Positions 5,631-12,640 of a stretch of 30,666 nucleotides of DNA are shown piece by piece. Each line of letters opens with the position of its first letter. Positions within the stretch are counted from its first letter, which is position 1. The DNA lies in IMG/VR virus record IMGVR_UViG_3300045611_000182, positions 1 through 30,666 of that record; one strand, written 5' to 3'. The notes beneath the pieces were generated by a model that was not told the DNA's origin, did not search any database, and saw nothing but the letters and a program-made list of their open reading frames with translations. Both the position numbers and the translations under genes were made by a program. Source of the stretch: a virus.

Positions 5631-5922
5631 TAGCCGCAAAGAGGCGCACAAGGAGTCGATACCCCACCAAAGGTAGAAGGGCACGAGAGTAACGGCAGGT
5701 GTTCGCCGGGGGTTGAGCTGCGGGAAACCCCCACAATGCCGGGTCTCCTATACGGGGCGGGACTCGAGGGAGCGCCGGGCGAGCCGCGCGGCGGCGGAGA
5801 TCGGCGTCAAGCGCAGTGGGTGAAATCTGCCCGGTTCGGCGAGCACATGGCGCCGAATGGTTTCCGGTTGGACGGCGGATCCGCCGCGCCGTCCGACCAC
5901 CACCAGCAAGGAAGGGCACAAC
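5631..5922 (+). other. Noncoding stretch with strong RNA hairpins
   Basis: 292 bases without a convincing gene. Stem 1 pairs GGGGGTT (5708-5714) with AACCCCC (5726-5732) around an 11-base loop. Stem 2 pairs 5866-5876 with 5888-5898 (11 base pairs, one G-U), closed internally by the palindrome GGCGGATCCGCC (5875-5886). AAGGAAGGG after stem 2 is the ribosome site of the next gene. No U-run follows either stem, so they are not classic terminators. A leader or processing element before the morphogenesis genes, or a small RNA, is possible. Confidence 0.5.
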
Positions 5923-6306
5923 GTGCAGATCGCACCAATCATCGGCGACGGACTGGTCAGTGGCGCAACGGGCGGGGCGGTTGTCGGGATGCTGGTGCTC
6001 GCGGCGACAAGGCTGTGGGTGACGCGCCTCGTGCAGCGCGTGGACTACCTCGAGGAGCACCGCGTCGGTACAATCGAGGGCCGGGTGATGATCCTCGAAC
6101 GAAAAGAGGCTCGTGCGGACACGACGGCCGCTACCGTCGACGCGATCAAAACGACAGTCGTTCGCATCGAGGGCAAGGTCGACGGTTTCACGGCGGACAT
6201 AGCGCGGCTGCAACAGGCACAGGAAAACACGCACGAATACCTGACGCACGTGGACGCGGAACTGTCGGAGCACCTGGGCAAAGCCGGAGGCCGGCGCCAT
6301 GGCTGA
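5923..6306 (+). CDS. Mu gp25-like (DUF2730-type) membrane-anchored coiled-coil protein
   Basis: 127 residues, GTG start with AAGGAAGGG about 6 bases upstream. One membrane segment at about 12-32 (SGATGGAVVGMLVLAATRLW) is followed by a long heptad-rich coiled coil (RLVQRVDYLEEHRVG... to about residue 115). Mu-like phages carry a protein of this topology just before gp26/gp27 and the terminase. Its role there is not established. It overlaps the next gene by 8 bases. The family name is assigned from topology and gene order. Confidence 0.6.
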   Translation: MQIAPIIGDGLVSGATGGAVVGMLVLAATRLWVTRLVQRVDYLEEHRVGTIEGRVMILERKEARADTTAATVDAIKTTVVRIEGKVDGFTADIARLQQAQENTHEYLTHVDAELSEHLGKAGGRRHG

Positions 6307-6589
6307 GAAACGTCACTACCAGATTCGGCAGGCGATCCTCGCTGATCTCGACGCCGCGTATCCGGCTGGCCGCGGCATTGGGGACCTGAGCCGGTGGCCG
6401 AACTGCGAGGCTCTCGCTACAACGCGCGGCGAACTCATGGACGAGGCGCGGTTCCTCGAGCGGCATGGGCTGATCGTGGATGTGCGGGCTGGCCGCGAGC
6501 CGTATTGGAAAATCACGGCGCCGGGCATGAGCCAGATTCGGCGGGAGACCGCGCTGGTCGAGATCGTGTGGGGGGAGCGGGCGCTGTGA
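6299..6589 (+). CDS. Mu gp26-like winged-helix protein
   Basis: 96 residues starting MAEKRHYQIRQAILADLDAA. Pattern of an ArsR-like winged helix: initial helix, GDLSRWPNCEALATTRGELM as the recognition region, then LERHGLIVDVRAGREPYWKI as the beta wing. It sits between the gp25-like and gp27-like genes exactly as in Mu. It could bind DNA during packaging, but function is not known. The start overlaps the previous gene; 12 bases separate it from the next. Confidence 0.65.
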   Translation: MAEKRHYQIRQAILADLDAAYPAGRGIGDLSRWPNCEALATTRGELMDEARFLERHGLIVDVRAGREPYWKITAPGMSQIRRETALVEIVWGERAL

Positions 6590-6609
6590 GGCGGTGAGGC
6601 AGTGAGGCG
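6586..6609 (+). repeat. Three 8-bp GTGAGGC(G/A) units at a gene junction
   Basis: GTGAGGCG, GTGAGGCA and GTGAGGCG follow each other across the stop of the gp26-like gene and the GTG start at 6602. Each unit contains both a potential GTG start and a GAGG ribosome site, so the downstream start could shift between units. Confidence 0.6.
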
Positions 6610-7228
6610 GCAGAGGAACAACGTGGTCGGGATGCCGTTTGAGCAGCGGCGGCTGGTGTCGCGGATGCTGGTTGACGGCGCCACGTACGCGCAGATCGAT
6701 GCCGAGATTCGCCGGCAGTTCCCCGGCGCACCGACACTGCACGCCTCGAGTCTCAGTGCCTGGCAGCGCTCGGCGGAATTCGTCCGCTACCGGACGGCAC
6801 GTGAGCGCGATGATGCGGAGTCCGCGGAACTGCGCGCCGTGGCGACGGCCATGAACGACGGCCAGGGGCCGACCAGCGTCGCGGACCTGACCGCCATGGA
6901 GGTGCTGCGCGCGCTGTGGGCTGGCGTGAAGGGCGGCCAGGTCAGCGACTTCGGCGACCTCGCGCAGGTGACCCGAGCGCTGGCACCGATCCTCCGGGCC
7001 CAGATCGCGCAGGAATCAGTGGCGGCGAAGCGGCGCGAGGCGGACTTGGCCGCGGAGATCGGGCAGATGAAGGCCGGGCATGCCGCGGAGATTGCAGTAC
7101 TGCAGGAACAACTGGCGGCGCGGGATGCGGAGATAGAGCGACTGCGCACCCCGGCGCCGGAGGACCTGACGGGGCTGAGCGAGGCGGAGAAGAATCGGCG
7201 GATCAAAGAACGACTGGGCATCGTATGA
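6602..7228 (+). CDS. Mu gp27-like protein (DUF3486), small terminase candidate
   Basis: 208 residues, GTG start. The N-terminal part (FEQRRLVSRMLVDGATYAQI, then SLSAWQRS) is an HTH-like region typical of DUF3486; the C-terminal half (about 130-185) is a coiled coil with IGQMKAGHAAEIAVLQEQL. It ends SEAEKNRRIKERLGIV. It lies immediately before the large terminase (ATGA overlap at 7225), where a DNA-recognising small subunit is expected. Known of the family: conserved in Mu-like phages next to gp28. The packaging role is inferred. Confidence 0.75.
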   Translation: MRRQRNNVVGMPFEQRRLVSRMLVDGATYAQIDAEIRRQFPGAPTLHASSLSAWQRSAEFVRYRTARERDDAESAELRAVATAMNDGQGPTSVADLTAMEVLRALWAGVKGGQVSDFGDLAQVTRALAPILRAQIAQESVAAKRREADLAAEIGQMKAGHAAEIAVLQEQLAARDAEIERLRTPAPEDLTGLSEAEKNRRIKERLGIV

Positions 7229-8682
7229 CGGTGCGGCGGAAGAATAGGACGGATAGGACCAATGCCGCTGGCGCGGAACGGACCGCTGGCGCGGGGAATA
7301 CCGCTGGCGCGGGGAATGCCGCTGGCGCGGCGCCGGAACCGGCTGCGCCGGTTTACGCGCTGCTGCCGTACCAGAAGCGTTTTCTGGCGGACGGGGCGCG
7401 GTTCCGGTTGGGGCTGTGGGCGCGGCAGACCGGCAAGAGCTTCACGAGCGCGCTGGACGCGGTGGTGGGCGCGATCGAGCGCGGCGAGTCGTGGCTGGTG
7501 TTGAGCGCGGGCGAACGGCAATCGCTCGAGTGGATGGAGAAGGCCAAGCAGCATGCTCGCGCCTGGGGCTATGCCGCCGAGGTCGAGGGCGATGTATTCA
7601 CGCCGGACATTCAGCGGCTGACGATCCGGTTTCCGAAAGGCAACCGGATCATCGGTCTGCCGGCGAATCCGAATACGGCGCGCGGCTACTCGATGAACGT
7701 GATCCTGGATGAGTTCGCGTTCCACGAGGACAGCCGGGCGATCTGGCGGGCGCTGGTGCCGACGATCACGCGCGGGTACCGGCTCACGGTGCTGAGCACG
7801 CCGAATGGCCAGGCGAACATGTTCTACGAGTTGTGGCAGCAACATCCCGAGTTCAGCAAGCACAAGGTAACGATTGTGGATGCGAAGGCGGCGGGGCTCG
7901 ATGCAAACCTCGCCGAGCTTCAGTCTGCCATCGACCCGGACGGGTGGGCCCAGGAGTTTATGTGCGAATTTGTGGACGAGGCGGCAAGCCTGCTGACGTA
8001 CGACCTGATTGCGGCCGTGGAGACGCCGGAAACGGAACTGACGAAACGGCCGGAACAGACGGGGCCGCTGTACGTCGGCATGGACATTGGGCGGAAGCGC
8101 GACCTATCAGTGATCTGGCTGGTGGAGAAGGTCGGCGACGTGTTCTGGACGCGCGACGTGCAGGTGATGGAGAAGACGCCGTTCTACGCGCAGCTTGAAG
8201 CGCTCGCGGAATACCTGCGCATGCCGCAACTGCGTCGAGCGTGCATCGATTCGACGGGGATCGGGGCGATGTTGGCCGAAGAGACGCAGCGGAAGTTTGG
8301 TCAGTACCGGGTTGAGGCGGTGCAGTTTACGAGCGCGGTGAAAGAAGAACTGGCCATGCCGATGTTGCGGCATTTCCAGGACCGCACGGTGCGGATTCCG
8401 CAGAGCCGCGAGATTCGCGAGGACCTGCACAAGATTCGCAAGGTCACCACGGCGGCGGGGAATGTGCGATACCTCGCTGACCGGGATGACGCCGGCCACG
8501 CCGACCGGTTCTGGGCCCTGGCGCTGGCGCTGCATGCGGGCGCGACCGAGACCGGGCCGTTCGCCTGGGCGCCGCGCGACGCGGCGGCGATCGCCACCGC
8601 GAGCATGCGCGCCGCGCATCCGCTGGCCAGAATCCTCAGCGCCCACGCAAACCAGTATGCCGGAAGGGGGTGGGTCGGATGA
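7225..8682 (+). CDS. Large terminase subunit (Mu gp28-like)
   Basis: 485 residues. Walker A ARQTGKS at 66-72, Walker B VILDEFAF at 159-166, and the coupling motif STPNG at 191-195 form the packaging ATPase. The RNase H-like nuclease half shows Asp287 in GMDIGRKRD, Asp342 in IDSTGIG and Asp427 in HADRFWAL, giving the acidic triad. Residues 14-36 are an Ala/Gly repeat not expected in the family. It powers head-full packaging at the portal. Starts by ATGA overlap with the gp27-like gene and is followed by the portal gene, matching Mu order. Confidence 0.92.
   Translation: MTVRRKNRTDRTNAAGAERTAGAGNTAGAGNAAGAAPEPAAPVYALLPYQKRFLADGARFRLGLWARQTGKSFTSALDAVVGAIERGESWLVLSAGERQSLEWMEKAKQHARAWGYAAEVEGDVFTPDIQRLTIRFPKGNRIIGLPANPNTARGYSMNVILDEFAFHEDSRAIWRALVPTITRGYRLTVLSTPNGQANMFYELWQQHPEFSKHKVTIVDAKAAGLDANLAELQSAIDPDGWAQEFMCEFVDEAASLLTYDLIAAVETPETELTKRPEQTGPLYVGMDIGRKRDLSVIWLVEKVGDVFWTRDVQVMEKTPFYAQLEALAEYLRMPQLRRACIDSTGIGAMLAEETQRKFGQYRVEAVQFTSAVKEELAMPMLRHFQDRTVRIPQSREIREDLHKIRKVTTAAGNVRYLADRDDAGHADRFWALALALHAGATETGPFAWAPRDAAAIATASMRAAHPLARILSAHANQYAGRGWVG
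7265..7336 (+). repeat. 18-bp tandem repeat in the terminase 5' end
   Basis: CCGCTGGCGCGG begins at 7265, 7283, 7301 and 7319, four copies of an 18-bp unit, adding an Ala/Gly/Asn low-complexity tail before the ATPase core. Units 2 and 3 differ by one base in the last position. Confidence 0.85.
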
Positions 8683-8726
8683 ATACCAGTTGGCGGTATG
8701 GCAACACGTTACGTGAGGCTGCATGA
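8679..8726 (+). CDS. 15-codon mini-ORF bridging terminase and portal
   Basis: ATG overlaps the terminase stop (ATGA 8679-8682) and the TGA overlaps the portal start (ATGA 8723-8726). It encodes MNTSWRYGNTLREAA in a frame different from both neighbours. GGAAGGGGG lies about 8 bases before the start. It may act only as a translational-coupling relay rather than a functional peptide. Confidence 0.4.
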   Translation: MNTSWRYGNTLREAA

Positions 8727-11272
8727 GCAGGTCCCGAACCAGGAGAGCACGACAGCGGGCGCGAGGCGCGGGCGAGAACGCCAGCCTGGCGGCGATTGCC
8801 AACGCCGTCGTCGGGAATGTCGCGCGCAGCCAGGCGGCTGAGGTCGGCCTCGATCCGGTGCTACGCATCGAGACGACGGGCACGGGGGCGTCGCGCAAGA
8901 TCGCGGGGCTGACGCCGGCGACGCTGGGCACGTATCTGTCTGATTTCTACAGCGGCGAGTTCCGCGACATCGCACCGATCTGGCATACCATGGAGCACGG
9001 TGACGATCTGCTCGCGGCCGTACGCGCAGATAAGCGGTTCGGGAAGATCAGGAAGGTCTTACGGAGCTGGCAAGTGACGGTGCCGAATGCGGACGACCTG
9101 ACGCGCGCGGAGGTGCGGCAGGCTGAGGCGCATGCGGAGTTCTTGCGCGAGCTGTACAACAACCTGCGCGCGGAGTCCGCTGTGCTGCCCCAGGTGCGCG
9201 GCGGGATCCAGCAGGCGGGCGAGTTTGTCTGCGATGCGCTCGGTAAGCAGTTCAGCTTCTGTGCAAAGGTCTGGACGCGGAGCGCGGGCGGCAGTCTGCG
9301 GCTGACGCTGAAACACGTGCCGCTCTGGTACTTCAGTTGCGCCGCGGGCAAGTTCAGGTTCCACCCGAACTACAGCAGCCTGGCCGGCGATTACATCGAG
9401 GAGGGGCAATGGCTGATCGGGACACGCTCGCGCGCGATCATGGAGGCGTGCTCGGTCCTGGTGTTGTTCAAACGCCTGCCGCTGCATCAGTTGGTGCGAA
9501 TCCTGGAGAAATGGGGCATCCCGAACGTATACGGCAAAACGACAGCCAAGCCCGACTCGCCGGAGTTCGAGAGTCTGAAGAACGCTGTGGCCGCGTATGT
9601 TGCGGACATGGTGGCGGTGATCAGCGGCGACGGCAGCCTGGAGACGCTGGATCAGCGGTTTATGTCGACAAACATCCATCGGCCGTTCTTAGACTTAATG
9701 AATCGGCTGATCACGATCAACTGGACGGGTGGTGATCTGGGCACGCTGGCGCAGTCGGGTACGGGCACTCTGGCTGGCGGAGCGCAGGCTGAGGATACCG
9801 AGGACGTGATTCAGGCTGACTGCGACTGGGTCAGCGACCTGTTTCAGGAGCAGATCGACCGCGACGCGATTGCGCTCGAGTTCGGTCCCGAGGTCGAGCC
9901 GCTGGCATGGTTCGAGGCGCGCAAGAGCGACAGGAAGGATGACAAGCACGATCTGGCGGTGCTGCAGGCCGGAGTGAACCTCGGGGCGCAGATACCACGG
10001 TCGTATTACCATGAGCGGTTCAGCGTGCCGGAGGCGGCCTCGGGCGATGAGATCCTGGCGGTCGTTAATCCCTACGAGGCCCTGACCGGCAGTGCGGGCG
10101 GCGGCGAAGAGGAGGCGGGCGGCGGCGAGGAAGGGGCGGCGGAGTCGGCATCAGCGGCTGTCTCTGCCGGTGCTTCGGCGGTGGCAGCGCGGCAGCGGGC
10201 GTTGGCGGCGCAGCCTGGGCTGGCGCTGGCGCGGCACGCGGCGGAGCACCGGCGAGCACACGCGCGGCGTCCGAGTGGCATCCGTCAGGCGCGTCGGGAC
10301 CTGGACAGGCTGTATGCGAACGCGATGCCGACCGTCGGCAGAGCGTATGCAGACATGCTGCGACCGATGTTCGATGCGATGCAGGGCGCGGCGCACGTGG
10401 CGATGGTCGATCAGATCGCGCGCAACACGCCGCTCGACAGGACGGCATTCGGCGAGGCGCTGGCGCAGACGATTTTCGCGGCGGCGATGCGCGGCTTCCG
10501 ACCGATTCGGCGCGAGGTACCCAATCGGAACCGGGCGAGCGCGGCACGTGCGAGCGCAGCGTGGCGCGCGGTGGGCGGGGCGCTCAAGCGGGCGCAGCGC
10601 TGGCTGTTGCGGCGTCCGCACCAGGATGACGAGGACGACGGCGGCATGACGCCGCAGCCCATCGAGGCGGCGGAGCAGTACTGGCGAGAGCAGCCGCTGG
10701 CAATGCAGTGGGACGAGATCGGGCAGCTCACGTGGGAGGGGGCGCAGGCGCTCGGGTTCCGGGTTGCGGACATCGCAAGCGAGAGCGCGCTGCGTCAGAT
10801 CTGGACGGATATCGACGCAGCGCTGCGCGGGGAACTGACGGCAGACGAGGTGATCCGCACGCTCACCGACAGGTACGGGCTGGGCGCGGCGCATGCGGAG
10901 AACGTGGTGCGCACGACGATGCAGAACGCATACCAGTGGGCACACTACCAGCAGCTCACCGACCCCGACGTGCAGCGGGAGTTTCCGATGTGGGGGTTTG
11001 ATGTGGTGCTCGACGATAACACCAGCGAGATCTGCGAGCCGCTCGACGGGCTGGCCTATCCGGCGAACGACCCGATCTGGGATTCGCTGTATCCGCCGAA
11101 CCACTACCAATGCCGCACCAGCGTGTTTCCGCTGGGCGCCGACGAGGTCGAGGCCAATGGGTTCAGGATGGGACAGGGCTGGCCGGTAAACGCCGAGAAT
11201 GGGGCGCCAGTGATGCCCCTGCAGGGGTTTAGCGGGAACGTCGGACGGACGGGGCTGGGCAACCTGATTTGA
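8723..11272 (+). CDS. Portal protein (DUF935, Mu gp29-like) fused to MuF head-morphogenesis protein (Mu gp30-like)
   Basis: 849 residues in one frame. Residues 1 to about 440 match DUF935 portals: a core with FCAKVWTRS, LKHVPLWYF, and EKWGIPNVYGKT, which forms the DNA entry ring. A linker at about 455-490 is Gly/Glu/Ala-rich. From about 500 on it resembles MuF/SPP1 gp7 proteins, with VRTTMQNAYQWAHYQQL near 729 and EICEPLDGLAYPAN then PPNHYQCRTSVFPL near 769-798. In Mu these are separate adjacent genes. No internal ribosome site or stop was noticed between the halves. GAGG precedes the start by about 7 bases. Confidence 0.85.
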   Translation: MSRSRTRRARQRARGAGENASLAAIANAVVGNVARSQAAEVGLDPVLRIETTGTGASRKIAGLTPATLGTYLSDFYSGEFRDIAPIWHTMEHGDDLLAAVRADKRFGKIRKVLRSWQVTVPNADDLTRAEVRQAEAHAEFLRELYNNLRAESAVLPQVRGGIQQAGEFVCDALGKQFSFCAKVWTRSAGGSLRLTLKHVPLWYFSCAAGKFRFHPNYSSLAGDYIEEGQWLIGTRSRAIMEACSVLVLFKRLPLHQLVRILEKWGIPNVYGKTTAKPDSPEFESLKNAVAAYVADMVAVISGDGSLETLDQRFMSTNIHRPFLDLMNRLITINWTGGDLGTLAQSGTGTLAGGAQAEDTEDVIQADCDWVSDLFQEQIDRDAIALEFGPEVEPLAWFEARKSDRKDDKHDLAVLQAGVNLGAQIPRSYYHERFSVPEAASGDEILAVVNPYEALTGSAGGGEEEAGGGEEGAAESASAAVSAGASAVAARQRALAAQPGLALARHAAEHRRAHARRPSGIRQARRDLDRLYANAMPTVGRAYADMLRPMFDAMQGAAHVAMVDQIARNTPLDRTAFGEALAQTIFAAAMRGFRPIRREVPNRNRASAARASAAWRAVGGALKRAQRWLLRRPHQDDEDDGGMTPQPIEAAEQYWREQPLAMQWDEIGQLTWEGAQALGFRVADIASESALRQIWTDIDAALRGELTADEVIRTLTDRYGLGAAHAENVVRTTMQNAYQWAHYQQLTDPDVQREFPMWGFDVVLDDNTSEICEPLDGLAYPANDPIWDSLYPPNHYQCRTSVFPLGADEVEANGFRMGQGWPVNAENGAPVMPLQGFSGNVGRTGLGNLI

Positions 11273-11287
11273 CGAGGAGCGCGGACG

Positions 11288-12640
11288 ATGGATTTCGCTG
11301 ATATCGAGATGGTGACGCGGGGGAGTGCGCGGGGCGCAGTGGCGGCGCGGGACCTGAGCAGGCGGGCGCGCCTGGGCCGGCCAAACGCGGTGGCGCTCGA
11401 TGGGGCCGGCTGGCTCGACGTGCTGTGGGCCGGCAAGTGGCAGCACCCGGACGGGCCGGAGGCGGTTGACGCTGAGGATATTCGGCTGTGCGCGGAGAAC
11501 TTCCTGCTGGTGGCAACGAGCTATGGGGATGATTGGACGGGGATTCCGTTCTTTGTCGGGCACCCGGAGGAGAGCCCGGACGGCGCGGCCGCTCCGGCGG
11601 TGGCATGGGCGAAGCAGGCGCGGATTGACCCGCAGACGGGCAAGTTGCAGCTTCGGCCGGAGTGGACGGCCGACGGAAGCGAGCTGCGCGACAGCCGGGC
11701 GTACAAGTTCATCTCGAACTATGAGCATGGGACGCTCGATGATGACGGGATTTTCCATCCGCACTTCATCAGCTCGGTGGCGCTGACCAACTTCCCGGTG
11801 AAGCGAGAGGGCCAGGCGCCGTTCGCGAACGCGGCGGCGAGGGGCGGTGGGAGAACGGACGAAACGGACAAAACGGAGAAGACGGACGTGAAGCGGGCAG
11901 CAGAAGGAACCGCGCAGGCAGCAACGGGGCAAGGGGCTACGGGGGCGGTGGCAGCGGAGCAGGGGCGCGGGCAGGCGTCGGACTGGTGGCGAGGCCTGGA
12001 AGGCAGGCTGGGTGAGCTGGTGGGAGAGGCGGAGGATTCGGAGGCTGCCCTGGCGATACTCGGGCAGAAGTGGAATGATCTGTATGAACAGATGACAAAC
12101 ATCGAGGCGCTGTCGCGCCTTGTGGTTAACCTCGGCAACGCACTGGGAGTGCGCGCCGGCGAAGGTGGAGTGATCGACCATGGAGCGCTGGAGGCGGCTG
12201 CGAAGACCGCAAACGCGGCCGTTGACCGTGCTGCCCGGCTGGAGCGTGAGCTCGCCGATGAGCGGTGCGCGTGCAACAGCGCCATCGTGGAACGCGCGAT
12301 CCTCCACGGCGTGGTTGCGGATTCCGCGGAAGCGCGGCAGAACGCAATCGCAGCCTTAGCGGGGAACCGCAGCGCGGTCAGCAAGCTGTGGTTCGACACG
12401 CCTGCCGCCCGGCGCGGGGCAACGCGCAAGCTGCCGGCGGATCCGCTGGCAGGCGCGCGGCTGTCCTCCGCAGTGCCGGTGCCGCGGGCGCCGGAGTTGC
12501 GTCGCGATGAGGCTGGCCCGCAGGGGGTTGGCGACATCGTGGTACGAGCTCGGGCGTACCAGACGGCGCACGGCAACTGCTCCTGGGGCGCGGCAATCGA
12601 GGCGGTAACGACAGAAAGCGAGAAAGGCAAGCAGCAATGA
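11288..12640 (+). CDS. Mu I-like capsid maturation protease and scaffold
   Basis: 450 residues starting MDFADIEMVTRGSARG, with GAGGAG about 9 bases upstream. The N-terminal part (to about 180) has the features of the phage I protease family: VGHPEESPDG, WTADGSELRD, and FHPHFISSVALTNFPV, the last resembling the family's conserved 'aLTn.P' end. After a TDETDKTEKTD repeat, residues about 200-400 form a helical, coiled scaffold-like region (DLYEQMTNIEALSRLVV...). The protein would organise and then process the procapsid. It lies between portal-MuF and the decoration and capsid genes, as in Mu. Confidence 0.8.
   Translation: MDFADIEMVTRGSARGAVAARDLSRRARLGRPNAVALDGAGWLDVLWAGKWQHPDGPEAVDAEDIRLCAENFLLVATSYGDDWTGIPFFVGHPEESPDGAAAPAVAWAKQARIDPQTGKLQLRPEWTADGSELRDSRAYKFISNYEHGTLDDDGIFHPHFISSVALTNFPVKREGQAPFANAAARGGGRTDETDKTEKTDVKRAAEGTAQAATGQGATGAVAAEQGRGQASDWWRGLEGRLGELVGEAEDSEAALAILGQKWNDLYEQMTNIEALSRLVVNLGNALGVRAGEGGVIDHGALEAAAKTANAAVDRAARLERELADERCACNSAIVERAILHGVVADSAEARQNAIAALAGNRSAVSKLWFDTPAARRGATRKLPADPLAGARLSSAVPVPRAPELRRDEAGPQGVGDIVVRARAYQTAHGNCSWGAAIEAVTTESEKGKQQ
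11855..11890 (+). repeat. 9-bp tandem repeat (ACGGACnnn x4)
   Basis: ACGGACGAA, ACGGACAAA, ACGGAGAAG and ACGGACGTG in register with codons, encoding TDE TDK TEK TDV between protease and scaffold parts. Fourteen bases (GGACGAAACGGACA) recur exactly at 16282-16295. Confidence 0.8.

Noticed and set aside
6586-6609. CRISPR-like or array repeat
   Set aside because: Only three 8-base units without spacers; no CRISPR array, tRNA or rRNA gene was seen anywhere in the window.
10151-12307. 718-residue leftward open frame
   Set aside because: It is opposite the portal-MuF and protease genes, Arg/Pro/His-rich, with no motifs; GC-rich DNA leaves long antisense frames open.
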